In this document: in pieces, positions 13,856-21,138 of the stretch
Layout: every line of letters starts with the position of its first letter
Numbering within the stretch: the stretch's first letter is position 1
Assembly (NCBI GenBank): GCA_017433615.1
Contig: JAFRGW010000026.1
Location: 1 to 45,948, forward strand
DNA length: 45,948 nt
Origin: Eubacterium sp.
GTDB taxonomy: Bacteria > Bacillota > Clostridia > Lachnospirales > Lachnospiraceae
Direction of reading: 5' to 3'
Notes under the pieces: model-generated
What the model saw: only the letters and a program-made list of their open reading frames with translations
What the model was told of the DNA's origin: nothing
Databases searched by the model: none
Made by a program: the position numbers and the translations under genes

Positions 13856-14341
13856 TCAATGCCGCCCGGATCTGTGAGATAAAAACCCCTGAGCCTGTAG
13901 ATACTCCAGAAAGCCCTCACACCCCTCTATGATATCCTCATAAGTCTCATCAAAATTCCCGGTATACCACGGATCAGCTATATCTCTACCTGAGCCTGAG
14001 AAAGACAGGAGCTTGTATACCTTGCCCTCAGGATCTCCCTTGAGCATCCTATTGAGGTTCTTAATATTCCATGTATCCATCCCGATAATGAAATCAAAAC
14101 TCTCATAGTCTTTCCATGTGATTTGCTTAGCCCTGTGAGGGATCAGCGGTATACCCACCTCACGCAATTTTCTAACCGTTCCCCTGTGAGGGCTATTCCC
14201 GATCTCCTCCGTACTGGTAGCACAAGAGTCAATAATAAACTCATCCTCACAGCCCCTCTCTTTCACCATGTGAGCAAATACGCTCTGACACATCGTAGAG
14301 CGACAAATATTCCCATGACAGCAAAACATTACACTAATCAA
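13856..14341 (-). CDS. Hybrid low-molecular-weight protein tyrosine phosphatase at the right end of the element
   Basis: 161 residues, a full-length LMW-PTP. The N-terminus MISVMFCCHGNICRSTM has the P-loop CHGNICRS with nucleophilic Cys and Arg. The acid loop is DIADPWYTGNF, and the DSCATSTEEIGNSPH block replaces the usual DSAGTS. The TTG start at 14341 aligns exactly with the family start, and GAGGAGGATAATGA gives a well spaced ribosome binding site. The first ten codons up to CATGGGAA are probably host DNA and the rest element DNA. The 3' part has the CTGAG-rich composition of the element and differs strongly from the host fragment at 7046. The enzyme should be active on phosphotyrosine or as an arsenate-reductase-like thiol enzyme. 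The usual SAGTS became SCATS, an unusual extra Cys near the active site. Confidence 0.85.
   Translation of the reverse strand: MISVMFCCHGNICRSTMCQSVFAHMVKERGCEDEFIIDSCATSTEEIGNSPHRGTVRKLREVGIPLIPHRAKQITWKDYESFDFIIGMDTWNIKNLNRMLKGDPEGKVYKLLSFSGSGRDIADPWYTGNFDETYEDIIEGCEGFLEYLQAQGFLSHRSGRH
14310..14314 (-). other. Inferred attachment junction (right, phosphatase 5' side)
   Basis: Coding strand GGGAA within CATGGGAATATTTGTCGC (HGNICR). On the promoter side the sequence would be host DNA. No second copy of an LMW-PTP 5' end was found between here and 14767, which supports this position over one further right. Confidence 0.55.
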
Positions 14342-14767
14342 TCATTATCCTCCTCAAGCGGCTATTCTCAGCTTAACCCTGTATCCTTTTACCGTATGTT
14401 CTGCAAAGTACAGATATTACCTAAGCAGATAAAAAGAACCTTAACCAACGCTTGTTCCCCTTCCTGAAATGCCCCGAATTGCCGCATTTTTCGCGTATTT
14501 TCGCCTTCCTCTGATTGCCCGTTTCACCTGGAATTTCCCTCCATAAAAACAAAAACGGTGCAAAATGCGGCAAACTGAGGCCGTCGTTAGTAGTCAAAAA
14601 GTAGTAAACACGGCCGCATCTTACTACTAAGGATTTTGATACACATTTTTAATGTACCATAAGACCGCTCTGCATTCCACAGAAAAAGACGCCCCGCATG
14701 GTACGAGGCGCCCGGGCTGCTCCTTCTTCAGGAACAACTTTCCGTTTGTTTTATTTCCGAAATAATA
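14342..14767. other. Intergenic region upstream of the hybrid phosphatase, with long inverted repeats
   Basis: Contains the phosphatase ribosome binding site and no further gene. TTGCCGCATTTT (14479-14490) is perfectly inverted at 14562-14573 (AAAATGCGGCAA). TTAGTAGT (14587-14594) is inverted at 14623-14630, and GTAGTAA/TTACTAC nests within it. No consensus promoter was clear. The 3' end holds the terminator at 14690-14710. Confidence 0.5.
14690..14710 (-). terminator. Terminator of the cell-wall-binding protein gene
   Basis: CGCCCCG (14690-14696) and CGAGGCG (14704-14710) form a stem with one wobble pair. On the minus strand TTTTTCTG follows. It resembles the terminator at 17711-17738 in overall wording. 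Confidence 0.65.
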
Positions 14768-15784
14768 TCACGGCAAATTATATACCCTGACGATTGTTGC
14801 ACGCGGATAAGGAAATCCGCTTTTCCGTAGTTTTATCGTTTGATTTGCCGCCTTGTTTTTCACAACAATCCCATCATGGATGTCGATGATATCTCCTTTT
14901 CTTGTGGTCAGCGGCTGCTTCAGGCGATGAATTTTGGCCGGATTGGATCCCACATCGTATCGTTTCATTTTGTTTTTTGAAATGCTGTCGCAGATAAACA
15001 TATGATAGTGGAGCGGATCCTGCATAAAGATAATGGAACCAGCTTTTATATTTTTTACACCGTAGCTTTCTTTAAAGCCCAGTGATTTAAGCCAGCTTCC
15101 CATGGTTGTTCCGTCTGCACCTAATTTATACCCGCCCGCGGGCTGATTCGTAAATCCCATAGAATACAGGACGCAGTCAACCAGCCGTTCGCAGCTGATT
15201 CGATAATCTGTGCAGGGAGGATATGCTCCCGAATCACCATACACATATTTCTTTCCATTTTTCTTATCCAGTTTTCTGATATAGGCAAAAACCTCTTTTG
15301 CCCTCTGCCGGATCATAGAGGCATTAATATCCCCGGCTCTCTTGAAATTCCATATGTCCATTCCCATGTAACGGCCTTTTTTTACGCGTTTTCCTGTCTT
15401 CTTATCAAAATAAAAGGATTTATCATTGATTACCTTATAACCAAATACTTTATGCCCTTTCTCATCATAATAGTATTTCTTTTCACCTTTGACCTTGCGA
15501 AATGCATTCTTATACATCGCTCCGGTCTTCTTGTCAAAATAATAGTAATACCTGCCGATTTTCCTGGCACCTTTCAGTTTTTTATTGCGCAAATAATAAT
15601 AGGTCTTTCCGTTTTCATTCACAAAGCCATTTTTATAAGCTGCTATTTCATCAGATGATGACTGTGTCGTCCCGGTCTCCGACACATCAGAAACCGTCCC
15701 GGCAATTGCGGTAGTTTCATGCAAAGCAGTGAATACAAAAAACAACACCGCAGCAACTACGATTGTCATGATTCTCTTTTTCAT
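14768..15784 (-). CDS. Secreted protein with cell-wall-binding repeats and an NlpC/P60-like domain
   Basis: 338 residues from the ATG at 15784 (GAGGACGGAATGT upstream). A signal peptide is evident (MKKRIMTIVVAAVLFFVFTALHE, cleavage near TAIAG). Residues about 60-140 form choline-binding-like aromatic repeats (GKTYYYLRNKK, RYYYYFDKKTG, KKYYYDEKGHK, KSFYFDKKTGKR) that anchor proteins to wall polymers. The C-terminal half looks like a papain-like NlpC/P60 or CHAP hydrolase: RLVDCVLYSMGF supplies a Cys after an Asp, and LHYHMFICD supplies a His. The likely role is peptidoglycan remodelling outside the cell. The catalytic assignment is tentative because the flanking motif differs from textbook NlpC. 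Very Lys/Tyr-rich in the repeat half. Confidence 0.75.
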   Translation of the reverse strand: MKKRIMTIVVAAVLFFVFTALHETTAIAGTVSDVSETGTTQSSSDEIAAYKNGFVNENGKTYYYLRNKKLKGARKIGRYYYYFDKKTGAMYKNAFRKVKGEKKYYYDEKGHKVFGYKVINDKSFYFDKKTGKRVKKGRYMGMDIWNFKRAGDINASMIRQRAKEVFAYIRKLDKKNGKKYVYGDSGAYPPCTDYRISCERLVDCVLYSMGFTNQPAGGYKLGADGTTMGSWLKSLGFKESYGVKNIKAGSIIFMQDPLHYHMFICDSISKNKMKRYDVGSNPAKIHRLKQPLTTRKGDIIDIHDGIVVKNKAANQTIKLRKSGFPYPRATIVRVYNLP

Positions 15785-15889
15785 ACATTCCGTCCTCATT
15801 GTTTCAAGTCCCGCCCCGGCTGCATTCATTTGTGATGCCTGCGCTCCGCTCGGTCATGCAGAACCAGGTCTCCGCTCCACGCCGGAAAC

Positions 15890-17476
15890 TCATTCCCATA
15901 CTTGCTTCTCTTCTATGGCAACTGTGACAATATCGCCTGCTACATTGATCAGATTCTGGATTGATCCGAAAAAGACTTCCAGATAAACGGCTGTCGGAAT
16001 CAGTACATCTGCTTTCAGAAACAGCGCGATAATCAGTGTGCCGATCAGGATCGACCCGGGCTGATTCGGTGCGCCAAGAGAAAGGAATACAACCATGATC
16101 GCAATGACGACGACATGGAACCAGGAAGCTGAACTTACCATCATGAATATGAACAGCATGCCCATCAGCATGATCAGGTAACAGTTTCCGTCGAGATTGA
16201 TCTGTGCCAGAATGGTAAACTTATCCGTAATTCTCCTGCGGTCCATCCCATAGTTTTTTTCGCAGTACCGGATATTAAAGGGCACCGCATCGATCACGGA
16301 TCCGATCTTATAATTTTCCTTCAGTAACGCCGGAAGATGTTTCAAAAACGGTCTCAGTTTCACACCGCCGATCAGAAGCCGGATCAGATAAAATGCTGCG
16401 AGGAATATCAGGCTCGCTGCGGATAAGGCGATAATATACAGGATCCATAGAAGCAATCCAAAGCCTTCCCCAAGGAGTGGATAGAGCAATGCCAGAAAGC
16501 AGAAAAACGGAAACGCAGCCATTACGACATGAAGCATTCTGGAAAATAATGTGTAGCAGACATCTACAACCTCTTTCAGTTTGTCGAAGTATTTTCCGAC
16601 AGAACAGAATGCATAGGTAACAATCAATGCTACAAAGATCAGCGGAAACGGCATGATCGTTTCAAATGGTGTAAAGATATCTGACGGCACCAGTGATTCG
16701 ATCAGTTCACGCATGGTCGGTGTTGTTTCCAGCCCGCCGAATCTGACACGTTCTCCCAGTTCGGAATACAATATATCCGCAATGATCAAACCAGCTATAA
16801 TTGCCAGGACAACTGTGATCACGGAAGTTATAATTGTTTTTACCTGCAGTTTTCTTCCGGCAGCGTTTCGTTCAGAAATAACGTAGATATCGGTGAGATT
16901 TTTCAAAAGAGAAAAAAATGTTACCGGGGCGCCAACCATCAGCATTGCATTGGAAAACAGCTTCACCAGCGGAAAGACAATCTCTTCTCCCAGTCTGATC
17001 TGCGTATCCTGACTCACACAGGCACTGATCGGAATATAGACCAGAATCGCCGCAAGAATCGATGCAAAGCTGAGAAACAGTGTGACTTGAAAGCTTCTCT
17101 GCACGACAATATGAATCGAATTATATCCGGACTGATAGCTGTAATCATACTTATCTTCGAATTCCTTCAGAACAGCATCCTCTGCTGTCGTGCAGCCGGT
17201 TTCATCACTGACTGCAACAAACGGTTTTCCTTCAAAGCCAATGGTGATATCGATCTCGCCGGAGCTGTTTCTGGTTTTGATCGTGAGTAACGTGTCCTGA
17301 TCAAAACCCTGCCTGAGCAGATTATGGTACAGTGCATCAAATATCTGCAGTGTTTCAGACTGTATTTCCTTGCTGATATTGTTCCGTTTTAACCTTTTTT
17401 CGATAAAGGATTTTGCTGTCTCCAGGTTCTCTGCAGCTGCAGCGATCTCTATGGACTTTGATCTCATCAGGCTCAT
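15890..17476 (-). CDS. Dicarboxylate/amino acid:cation symporter with an N-terminal RsbW-like domain
   Basis: 528 residues. Residues about 160-520 form the SDF/DAACS transporter: multiple membrane segments, a TM region GAPVTFFSLLKNLTDIY, and the ending SLGAPNQPGSILIGTLIIAL with LQVFF-like re-entrant loops. Normal members are near 400-430 residues. The extra N-terminus (residues 1-125) is soluble and looks like an anti-sigma HATPase domain: AAAENLETAKSFIEKRLKRN, then a degraded N-box IFDALYHNLLRQG, then IDITIGFEGKPFV and SGYNSIHIVVQRS as the closing strand. ATP-binding residues are poorly kept, so it is probably a sensor or docking module. The start ATG at 17476 has GGAG 13 bp upstream, slightly long. 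Sodium-coupled uptake of glutamate, aspartate or a C4-acid is the likely job. Confidence 0.85.
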   Translation of the reverse strand: MSLMRSKSIEIAAAAENLETAKSFIEKRLKRNNISKEIQSETLQIFDALYHNLLRQGFDQDTLLTIKTRNSSGEIDITIGFEGKPFVAVSDETGCTTAEDAVLKEFEDKYDYSYQSGYNSIHIVVQRSFQVTLFLSFASILAAILVYIPISACVSQDTQIRLGEEIVFPLVKLFSNAMLMVGAPVTFFSLLKNLTDIYVISERNAAGRKLQVKTIITSVITVVLAIIAGLIIADILYSELGERVRFGGLETTPTMRELIESLVPSDIFTPFETIMPFPLIFVALIVTYAFCSVGKYFDKLKEVVDVCYTLFSRMLHVVMAAFPFFCFLALLYPLLGEGFGLLLWILYIIALSAASLIFLAAFYLIRLLIGGVKLRPFLKHLPALLKENYKIGSVIDAVPFNIRYCEKNYGMDRRRITDKFTILAQINLDGNCYLIMLMGMLFIFMMVSSASWFHVVVIAIMVVFLSLGAPNQPGSILIGTLIIALFLKADVLIPTAVYLEVFFGSIQNLINVAGDIVTVAIEEKQVWE

Positions 17477-17710
17477 TTTTCTGCTGTAACTCCTTCAATA
17501 ATCATAGCTACATTTAACTGTATCACAAGTACGCTTCGCATTCCAGAACAAAGTCTGCAGGCAGACTTCAGCCCGGACTTCAGATCTTTCAGAGGCTCAT
17601 TCTTCAACGCGGGCTTTAAACCCATGTTGAAGACGAATTTGTTTTTGCGCATTCCTCTTATGAAGTCACAAGTATCCTGCGTTGAAGAATGAAAAGTTTA
17701 CGTAGAAAAA
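17477..17710 (-). promoter_or_regulatory. Structured leader upstream of the symporter gene
   Basis: CATTCTTCAACGC (17598-17610) is perfectly inverted at 17679-17691. A competing hairpin TTCAACGCGGG...CCCATGTTGAA (17603-17631) uses the same left arm. On the minus strand these lie about 120-220 nt before the symporter ATG, so mutually exclusive foldings in a leader RNA are possible. No known riboswitch was recognised. No other gene is seen here. Confidence 0.4.
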
Positions 17711-17738
17711 GGCGCTCCGCATTTTTATGCGTAGCGCC
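17711..17738 (-). terminator. Terminator downstream of the NhaC-type antiporter gene
   Basis: GGCGCT (17711-17716) with AGCGCC (17733-17738) and inner GCAT/ATGC arms. On the minus strand it is followed by TTTTTC. It lies 120 bp past the antiporter stop; the sequence between (17739-17858) shows no gene. Confidence 0.7.
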
Positions 17739-17858
17739 CGGACCAGACGGTTATCATTTTTCACATCCCTTAAGTCCTGCTTACAAAAGGGATCTGGATT
17801 TGTGTTTTTTCTGATTATTATCTCAGAAAAACGATCTATTATATTGCGTTTTTTTCCG

Positions 17859-19166
17859 TTATTTTTCCCTGATAATGGACACGATTATAAATACCGCCAG
17901 GATAAACGGATAATACAGGTACGGGATAATGGATACGCTCGTGATCTTCGCAATATTTGCTGCCACAAGCAGCTGCGCGCCGTACGGGATGATTCCCTGC
18001 ATAATGCAGGAGCAGGTATCCAGCAGGGATGCTGTCTTTCGCGGTTCGACGCCATACTCGGTGCTAATCTCTTTTGCAATCGGCGCTGCGATGACAATTG
18101 CTACGGTGTTATTTGCTGTTGCAACATCCATGAATGCCGTCAGAAATGCAATGCCGAACATGCCGCCGCGCTTATTGTCTGCACGTTTCCGGATCATTTC
18201 CAGAATTGCCTCAAATCCGCCATTCTCGCGCATCAGCGCCGCGATGGATGCCACCAGAATTGTGACAATCATCGTCTCGAACATGCCGTTCAGACCCTCA
18301 CCCATGGAGGCCAGCGCAGTCGCATACGTCAGTGAGTCAGTCAGCATGCCCACCAGGCCGAACAGCAGAATGCCGGTCATCAGTACCAGAAATACATTGA
18401 TACCGGCTACAGACATGGCAAGTACAATAAAGTACGGAATCGCCTGCCAGATATTGAATTCAAATGTGCCGATTGCAGCGCCATGACTCATAATCGCATA
18501 AACGATCAGGATCACAAAGGTGATTGCGGCTGCCGGAAGGGCAACTTTGATATTCGTTCGGAATTTATCCTTCATCTCGACACCCTGCGTCTTTGTCGCC
18601 GCAATCGTCGTGTCGGATATGAATGACAGGTTATCGCCGAACATTGCGCCGCCGACAACGACGCCGACGCAGAGCGGCAGCAGCAGACCGCCATTTTTCG
18701 ACACCGCGACCGCAATCGGGGCAAGTACCGAGATTGTGCCGACACTGGTTCCCATTGCCATGGAAATCAGGCACGCGATCACGAACAGACCCGGAATTGC
18801 AAACTTGCCGGGAATGATATTTAGCAGAAGATTTGCTGTGCTGGATGCGCCGCCTGCCTCACCGGCAATGCCGCTGAATGCACCGGCCATCAGAAAAATC
18901 AGCAGCATAATAACAATGTTGTCGTCGCCGATGCCGCGCGCACAGATATGTATTTTTTCATCGAATGAGAGGGCACGGTTCTGCAGAAATGCAGCGATCA
19001 GCGCAATGGAGAATGCAAGTACAACCGATACGACGTAGAAGCCCATCTGACCTTCTTCCGGTTTGATATACTCGAAAAAAATACCATTTCCGAGATACAG
19101 AATTAAAAACAACAGAATAGGAAACAGCGCCTTCGGATTGGCCTGCTTCTGGTTTGAAGTGCTCAT
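17859..19166 (-). CDS. NhaC family Na+/H+ antiporter
   Basis: 435 residues with about 11 membrane segments. Family features: MAMGTSVGTISVLAPIAVAV, GGAMFGDNLSFISDTTIAATKTQG (the highly conserved signature with DNLSFISDTT), and the late segment MDVATANNTVAIVIAAPIAKEIS. The length fits the family. The start is the ATG at 19166 with GGAAGGAAT upstream; a TTG two codons earlier is possible. It exchanges Na+ (or an organic anion such as lactate in some relatives) for protons across the cytoplasmic membrane. The next gene, trmL, is on the same strand 62 bp upstream, so they may share a transcript. Confidence 0.93.
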   Translation of the reverse strand: MSTSNQKQANPKALFPILLFLILYLGNGIFFEYIKPEEGQMGFYVVSVVLAFSIALIAAFLQNRALSFDEKIHICARGIGDDNIVIMLLIFLMAGAFSGIAGEAGGASSTANLLLNIIPGKFAIPGLFVIACLISMAMGTSVGTISVLAPIAVAVSKNGGLLLPLCVGVVVGGAMFGDNLSFISDTTIAATKTQGVEMKDKFRTNIKVALPAAAITFVILIVYAIMSHGAAIGTFEFNIWQAIPYFIVLAMSVAGINVFLVLMTGILLFGLVGMLTDSLTYATALASMGEGLNGMFETMIVTILVASIAALMRENGGFEAILEMIRKRADNKRGGMFGIAFLTAFMDVATANNTVAIVIAAPIAKEISTEYGVEPRKTASLLDTCSCIMQGIIPYGAQLLVAANIAKITSVSIIPYLYYPFILAVFIIVSIIREK

Positions 19167-19228
19167 ATTCAATTATTCCTTCCTCATACTGGTTTACGGG
19201 TTGCTCTGGTTTCTTTATATGCAGTTTT

Positions 19229-19687
19229 TCAGGTAAGTCCGGTAAATCCACACTGCCGCAGGGCTTCATACAGAACAACTGCCACGGAATTGGCAAGGTT
19301 GAGGGAACGGATCTCATCCCCCATCGGAATGCGGATGCACCGGTCCGGATACATGTTCCGGATCTCTTCCGGGATGCCGCCGCTTTCTTTTCCAAACATC
19401 AGATAGTCGTCTGGGCGAAAGTCTGCATCCGTGTAAACGCGGCTTCCTTTTGTCGTCGCGCACCAGATGCGTGCATCCGGGTGCTTTTCCAGAAAATCCG
19501 CAAAGTTAATATACCGGGTGACATCAAGCTTTTCCCAGTAATCCATACCCGACCGCCTGATCTGCTTCTCCGTCAGGCGGAAGCCCAGCGGCTCGATCAG
19601 GTGTAGTGATGTACCTGTCGCCACACACGTCCGGCCAATATTTCCCGTATTGCTGGGGATCTCCGGCTCATGCAGGATAATATGCAT
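19229..19687 (-). CDS. trmL: tRNA (cytidine(34)-2'-O)-methyltransferase
   Basis: 152 residues, a complete SpoU/TrmL-type SAM-dependent ribose methylase acting on the wobble base of tRNA-Leu. Motifs: HEPEIPSNTGNIGRTC at the N-terminus, LMFGKESGGIP and IPMGDEIRSLNLANSVAVVLYE near the C-terminus, which form the knot binding SAM. The length is standard. The ATG at 19687 has a perfect AAAGGAGGTGAACC leader. The 160 bp before it are a tandem array of near-copies of this ribosome binding site with ATG or GTG codons (19694-19849), so several upstream out-of-frame starts may compete for ribosomes. Confidence 0.95.
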   Translation of the reverse strand: MHIILHEPEIPSNTGNIGRTCVATGTSLHLIEPLGFRLTEKQIRRSGMDYWEKLDVTRYINFADFLEKHPDARIWCATTKGSRVYTDADFRPDDYLMFGKESGGIPEEIRNMYPDRCIRIPMGDEIRSLNLANSVAVVLYEALRQCGFTGLT

Positions 19688-19693
19688 GGTTCA

Positions 19694-19849
19694 CCTCCTT
19701 TTTCACGGGGTACCTCCTTTGGCACCCTTTGGCATGGGGTACCTCCTTTGGCACGGGGTACCTCCTTTGGCACAGGGTACCTCCTTTGGCACTCCTTGTG
19801 CATGGAGTATCTCCTTTGCGCCTCTTTGTGCATGGAGGATCTCCCTGTG
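19694..19849. repeat. Tandem array of ribosome-binding-site-like units upstream of trmL
   Basis: On the minus strand AAAGGAGGTACC or a close variant (AAAGGAGATACT) occurs six times, at 19, 29, 19, 19 and 30 bp spacing. A shorter GGAG copy is near 19841. Most are followed four bases later by ATG or GTG (AAAGGAGGTACCCCATG, AAAGGAGGTACCCCGTG). This is a serial duplication of a translation start. On the other strand it runs up to the nth promoter area. Confidence 0.85.
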
Positions 19850-19886
19850 GTATACTGGGTTCAGAAATCACGAAAGGACTAATCCC

Positions 19887-20522
19887 ATGACGAAAAAACA
19901 ACGCGCCCTTGAAGTTATAGATCGTCTGAAACAGGAATACCCGGAGGCTTCCTGTACCCTTGCCTACGAAGATGCCTGGCAGCTGCTCGTCAGTGTCCGC
20001 CTCGCTGCGCAATGTACGGATGCGCGCGTCGACCAGATTACACCGCTGCTTTACGAGAAATTTCCCTCCGTCGCAGCACTGGCCGCCGCAGAGCCCGAAG
20101 AAATCGAGGCCATTGTCCGTCCGTGCGGCCTTGGGCCCAGCAAGGCACGTGATATTTCAAAATGTATGCGCGTGCTGCATGAGCAATACAACGATCAGGT
20201 TCCGACAACCTTCGAGGAACTTCTCGCCCTTCCCGGCGTCGGCCGCAAGAGTGCCAATCTTGTAATGGGCGATGTCTTCGGCAAACCTGCGATTGTGACG
20301 GACACACACTGCATCCGCCTCTGCAATCTCATCGGGCTCGTCGACAACATCAAAGAACCTGCAAAGGTCGAACGCGAACTCTGGAAAATCATCCCGCCCG
20401 AAGAAGGCAATGATCTCTGCCACCGCTTCGTCCTTCACGGCCGTGCCGTCTGCGTCGCCCGCCGCCCGCAGTGTGATAAGTGCTGTCTGCAGGATGTTTG
20501 TAAGTACGGATTGTCAAGATAA
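19887..20522 (+). CDS. nth: Endonuclease III (DNA glycosylase/AP lyase)
   Basis: 211 residues. It removes oxidised pyrimidines and cleaves the abasic site in base excision repair. The helix-hairpin-helix LPGVGRKSANLVMG carries the catalytic Lys, VTDTHCIRL carries the catalytic Asp, and the C-terminal [4Fe-4S] cluster has the CX6CX2CX5C spacing (CVARRPQCDKCCLQDVC). The start is the ATG at 19887, with GAAAGGACT upstream; the long open frame before it is repeat DNA. It is divergent from trmL. Downstream is the phased ACTACGT array. Confidence 0.97.
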   Translation: MTKKQRALEVIDRLKQEYPEASCTLAYEDAWQLLVSVRLAAQCTDARVDQITPLLYEKFPSVAALAAAEPEEIEAIVRPCGLGPSKARDISKCMRVLHEQYNDQVPTTFEELLALPGVGRKSANLVMGDVFGKPAIVTDTHCIRLCNLIGLVDNIKEPAKVERELWKIIPPEEGNDLCHRFVLHGRAVCVARRPQCDKCCLQDVCKYGLSR

Positions 20523-20607
20523 ATTGGACGTTCCAGATTCATTTTGATAATTCCGAGAGACAAATGACATTTCGCTGCCATTGTCCAAATATAAGGAACC
20601 TGAAATA

Positions 20608-20958
20608 CCGTAGTATAACTGCTTTTACATTGAAATACTACGTCCAAATCTGGGAGCGTTACGTAGTATTTATAGTAATCCATCCATTTACTACGTAAAC
20701 AACAATTACTGTTACGTAGCAGAATAATGATTCTTGCTTCTACTACGTAAATTACAATTCCTGTTACGTAGTAGAATAAGAATATCTGTATTTACTACGT
20801 ATCTATCTTTAATAATGACGTAGTAAAAAGGCGAAAACATTGGATTACTACGTATGAACTTTTAATTGATACGTAGTAATTTAACTATATTGGTTTTTAC
20901 TACGTGATTACAACAAGATATTACGTAGTAAACGAACGCTATCCGGAAATAACTACGT
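20608..20958. repeat. Phased array of 14 alternating ACTACGT / ACGTAGT half-sites
   Basis: Forward cores ACTACGT start at 20637, 20690, 20742, 20794, 20847, 20899 and 20952. Reverse cores ACGTAGT start at 20661, 20766, 20818, 20871 and 20923; two variant cores lie at 20608 (CCGTAGT) and 20714 (ACGTAGC). Every forward-to-reverse gap is exactly 17 bp, making six 31-bp dyads. Dyads repeat at 52 or 53 bp (mean 52.5). Spacer sequences differ between units apart from a frequent A after and T before the cores. The region has no reading frame. It fills the gap between the nth and malQ 3' ends (20523-21102). No known site family was recognised. Confidence 0.9.
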
Positions 20959-21030
20959 AAAAGTGCCAATACGGTGTATTATTCCACATCCTCTTTTTTC
21001 TTTTACTTTGTCTCTTCCTTTCGGCTCCTC

Positions 21031-21138
21031 TTACAGCTCTTCCTGTGCCGCTTCCTTTCGGCTCCTTTTACAACTCTTCTTTGCCGTTTCCTTCCGCTCC
21101 TCTTACAACTCTTCTTTGCCGTTTCCTTTCGGCTCTTC
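21031..21138. repeat. Tandem repeat (35-37 bp, 3 copies) spanning the malQ stop codon
   Basis: Copies begin with TTACA at 21031, 21068 and 21103. The copy at 21103 contains the malQ stop codon and last codons (KGNGKEEL). The other two lie downstream of the stop and repeat the same ending, each with an in-phase TAA-like end. The gene's 3' end has thus been triplicated. Confidence 0.75.

Larger units (their letters stand above)
7476..14314. mobile_element. Integrative element of about 6.8 kb inserted in the LMW-PTP gene
   Basis: The left end cuts into the phosphatase P-loop codons next to the recombinase gene. The right end lies in the matching codons of a second LMW-PTP gene (13856-14341). 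Both junctions share GGGAA on the coding strand (TTCCC at 7476-7480 and 14310-14314). The simplest model is recombination within that short core, with host DNA supplying about the first ten codons of the right-hand phosphatase and the element the rest. All cargo genes are on the minus strand. Codon and word use differ sharply from the flanks: CTGAG and CTCAG are very frequent and Glu codons are mostly GAG. Contents: two serine recombinases, an HTH protein, an HUH replication protein, a scaffold-like protein and unknowns. No relaxase, conjugation or capsid genes are seen. Confidence 0.85.

Noticed and set aside
13856-14341. Phosphatase gene carried complete by the element, with the right boundary beyond 14341
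   Set aside because: The DNA just past 14341 still has some element-like words, but no other phosphatase 5' end exists to the right. The alternative is kept as a lower-probability option.
14768-15784. Cargo of the integrative element
   Set aside because: Composition returns to the host type and it lies beyond the inferred right junction.
19597-19833. Minus-strand protein gene overlapping the trmL start
   Set aside because: It is composed of the ribosome-binding-site repeats and then runs out of frame through trmL; probably a translated by-product at most.
20608-20958. CRISPR array
   Set aside because: Half-sites are only 7-9 bp and alternate in orientation; spacers of 17 and 21-22 bp are too short.
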